From assembly GCA_017308345.1 (NCBI GenBank), contig JAFKFE010001198.1, forward strand, positions 1,334-32,605: a stretch of 31,272 bases of DNA, read 5' to 3'. Under the pieces are notes generated by a model. It was not told the origin of the DNA. It saw nothing but the letters and a program-made list of their open reading frames with translations, and ran no database searches. This document shows positions 30,013 to 31,272 of this stretch, one piece after another; position 1 is the first letter of the stretch, and the number at the start of each line of letters is the position of its first letter. The translations under genes and the position numbers were made by a program. The DNA comes from Alphaproteobacteria bacterium. Its GTDB lineage: Bacteria > Pseudomonadota > Alphaproteobacteria > Rhizobiales > Rhizobiaceae.

Positions 30013-31272
30013 TCAGAACGGGTAGTGCTGTCCCGGATCCTCGATCGTCACCCAGCGCAGGTCGGTGAATTCGGCGATCGAGGCCTTGCCACCGAAGCGG
30101 CCGTAGCCCGAGCCCTTGACGCCGCCGAACGGCATCTGCGCCTCGTCGCCGACGGTCGGGCCGTTGATGTGGCAGATGCCGGCCTGGATGCGCGCGGCAA
30201 CGGCCATGGCGCGCCGGATGTCGCGGCTGAAGACGGCGGAGGACAGCCCGTATTCGGTGTCGTTGGCGACACGCACGGCCTCCTCCTCGCCCTTGACGCG
30301 GATCACCGGCTTTACGGGGCCGAAGGATTCTTCCGAATAGACGCGCATCGCAGGCGTCACGTGATCGAGGAGCGTGGCTTCCACGACCGTGCCGGCGCGC
30401 TTGCCGCCTGCCGCAAGCTTTGCACCCTTCGCTGTAGCATCGGCGATCAGTTCTTCCATCTTGTCGGCCGCCTGGCTGCTGATGAGAGAGCCGAGCACGA
30501 CGTGGCCGCGCGGATCGCCTGCCGGCAGTTTCGAGGCGCGCGCCGCGAGCTTGGCTACGAATTCGTCGGCGATCTCTTCATCGACGATCAGGCGTTCTGT
30601 CGACATGCAGATCTGGCCCTGATGCATGAAGGCGCCGAAGGTTGCGGCGTTGACCGCCGCGTCGATGTCGGCATCGTCCAGCACGACGAGCGGCGCCTTG
30701 CCGCCGAGCTCGAGCAGTGCCGGCTTGAGGTGTCGTCCGCAGAGCTCGGCGATGATCTTGCCCACCTTCGTCGAGCCGGTGAAATTGACGCGCTTGACCG
30801 CCGGATGCGCGATCAGCGCCTCGACGATTGCAGCCGCGTCCTTCGGGTCGTTGGTGACGACATTGACCACGCCCTTGGGCAGGCCGGCCTCGACCAGCAC
30901 CTGGCCGATCAGGCGATGCGTGCCCGGGCACAGTTCGGAAGCCTTCAGCACCACCGTGTTGCCGCAGGCGAGCGGCATCGCCAGCGCGCGCGTGCCGAGG
31001 ATGACCGGCGCATTCCACGGCGCGATGCCGAGGCAGACGCCGGCCGGCTGACGGATCGCCATGGCAAGCGTGCCGGGCTTGTCGGACGGAATGACCTCGC
31101 CGGATATCTGCGTCGTCATCGCCGCCGCCTCGCGCAGCATGTTCGAAGCCAGCATGACGTTGAAGCCGGCCCACGGCCCGGTGGCGCCGGTCTCTTCCAT
31201 CATCAGCTTCGTGAATTCGCCGACCTTGGAGGCCATCACGTCGGCCGCCTTCAAAAGCAGGGCGCGGCGCTC
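30013..31272 (-). CDS. NAD(P)+-dependent aldehyde dehydrogenase, aromatic-aldehyde type (N-terminus outside window)
   Basis: The frame is open to the window edge: ERRALLLKAADVM is coded before the internal Met at 31254, so the start lies beyond 31272. The 419 residues seen leave about 60 of a usual ~480 missing. The family core is intact: GIAPWNAPVILGTRALAMPLACGNTVVLKASE, NFTGSTKVG, the catalytic Glu in LELGGKAPL, the catalytic Cys in GQICMSTER, SEESFGPV and PFGGVKGSGYGRFGG. The stretch FNVMLASNMLREAAAMTTQISGEVIPSDKPG resembles vanillin/salicylaldehyde dehydrogenases, suggesting an aromatic or bulky aldehyde, which is an inference. It converges with the epimerase gene, with 12 bp between the stops. 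Confidence 0.9.
   Translation of the reverse strand, partial: ERRALLLKAADVMASKVGEFTKLMMEETGATGPWAGFNVMLASNMLREAAAMTTQISGEVIPSDKPGTLAMAIRQPAGVCLGIAPWNAPVILGTRALAMPLACGNTVVLKASELCPGTHRLIGQVLVEAGLPKGVVNVVTNDPKDAAAIVEALIAHPAVKRVNFTGSTKVGKIIAELCGRHLKPALLELGGKAPLVVLDDADIDAAVNAATFGAFMHQGQICMSTERLIVDEEIADEFVAKLAARASKLPAGDPRGHVVLGSLISSQAADKMEELIADATAKGAKLAAGGKRAGTVVEATLLDHVTPAMRVYSEESFGPVKPVIRVKGEEEAVRVANDTEYGLSSAVFSRDIRRAMAVAARIQAGICHINGPTVGDEAQMPFGGVKGSGYGRFGGKASIAEFTDLRWVTIEDPGQHYPF

Overview
The window reads as chromosome or megaplasmid from a high-GC alphaproteobacterium of the Rhizobiales, most likely Mesorhizobium or a close relative. This rests on base composition, the density of CUT2-type (ribose/xylose-like) sugar ABC transporters, a GGAAC-N16-CGTT promoter of the alphaproteobacterial EcfG stress sigma factor upstream of otsA, and short palindromic intergenic repeats typical of the group. 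The genus is inference; no marker gene is present. No tRNA, rRNA, CRISPR array, transposase or phage gene was seen.

Layout. (1) 1-2992, plus: the end of a sugar-ABC operon with two strictosidine-synthase/SMP-30-like beta-propeller genes (the first truncated by the window edge) and an RbsA-type double ATPase, followed by a ~195-bp MITE-like inverted-repeat element. (2) 3313-8857: a LysR regulator, a convergent aldehyde dehydrogenase broken by an out-of-frame internal deletion, and a divergent plus-strand operon of SDR oxidoreductase, isocitrate/isopropylmalate-type dehydrogenase and FMN alpha-hydroxyacid oxidase. (3) 8970-9803: S-formylglutathione hydrolase. (4) 10040-16020, plus: a stress/compatible-solute block of GT4 glycosyltransferase, amylo-1,6-glucosidase-like protein, membrane-anchored OtsA and OtsB, with the EcfG-type promoter in front of otsA.

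(5) 23800-16053, minus: a compact operon of ROK regulator, M20 metallopeptidase, two tandem paralogous substrate-binding proteins, one CUT2 permease, a YhfX-family PLP enzyme and one ATPase. A sugar-type transporter combined with a peptidase-like hydrolase and an amino-acid-racemase-like PLP protein suggests an amino-acid-containing conjugate as substrate. This is the best candidate here for an undescribed pathway. (6) 24000-30000: a D-2-hydroxyacid dehydrogenase (minus) diverges from a LacI regulator (plus), followed by a CUT2 binding protein, permease and ATPase and a D-tagatose/D-allulose 3-epimerase-family enzyme. AAATCGATTT-type operator candidates lie in the divergent region and again inside the start of the binding-protein gene. 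This looks like a LacI-controlled rare-ketose uptake and isomerisation system. (7) 30013-31272, minus: an aldehyde dehydrogenase of the aromatic-aldehyde type, missing its N-terminus at the window edge.

The three transport systems would feed scavenged sugars or conjugates into central metabolism, the trehalose block serves osmotic and desiccation stress, and the scattered dehydrogenases handle hydroxyacids and aldehydes. Substrates cannot be fixed from sequence alone.
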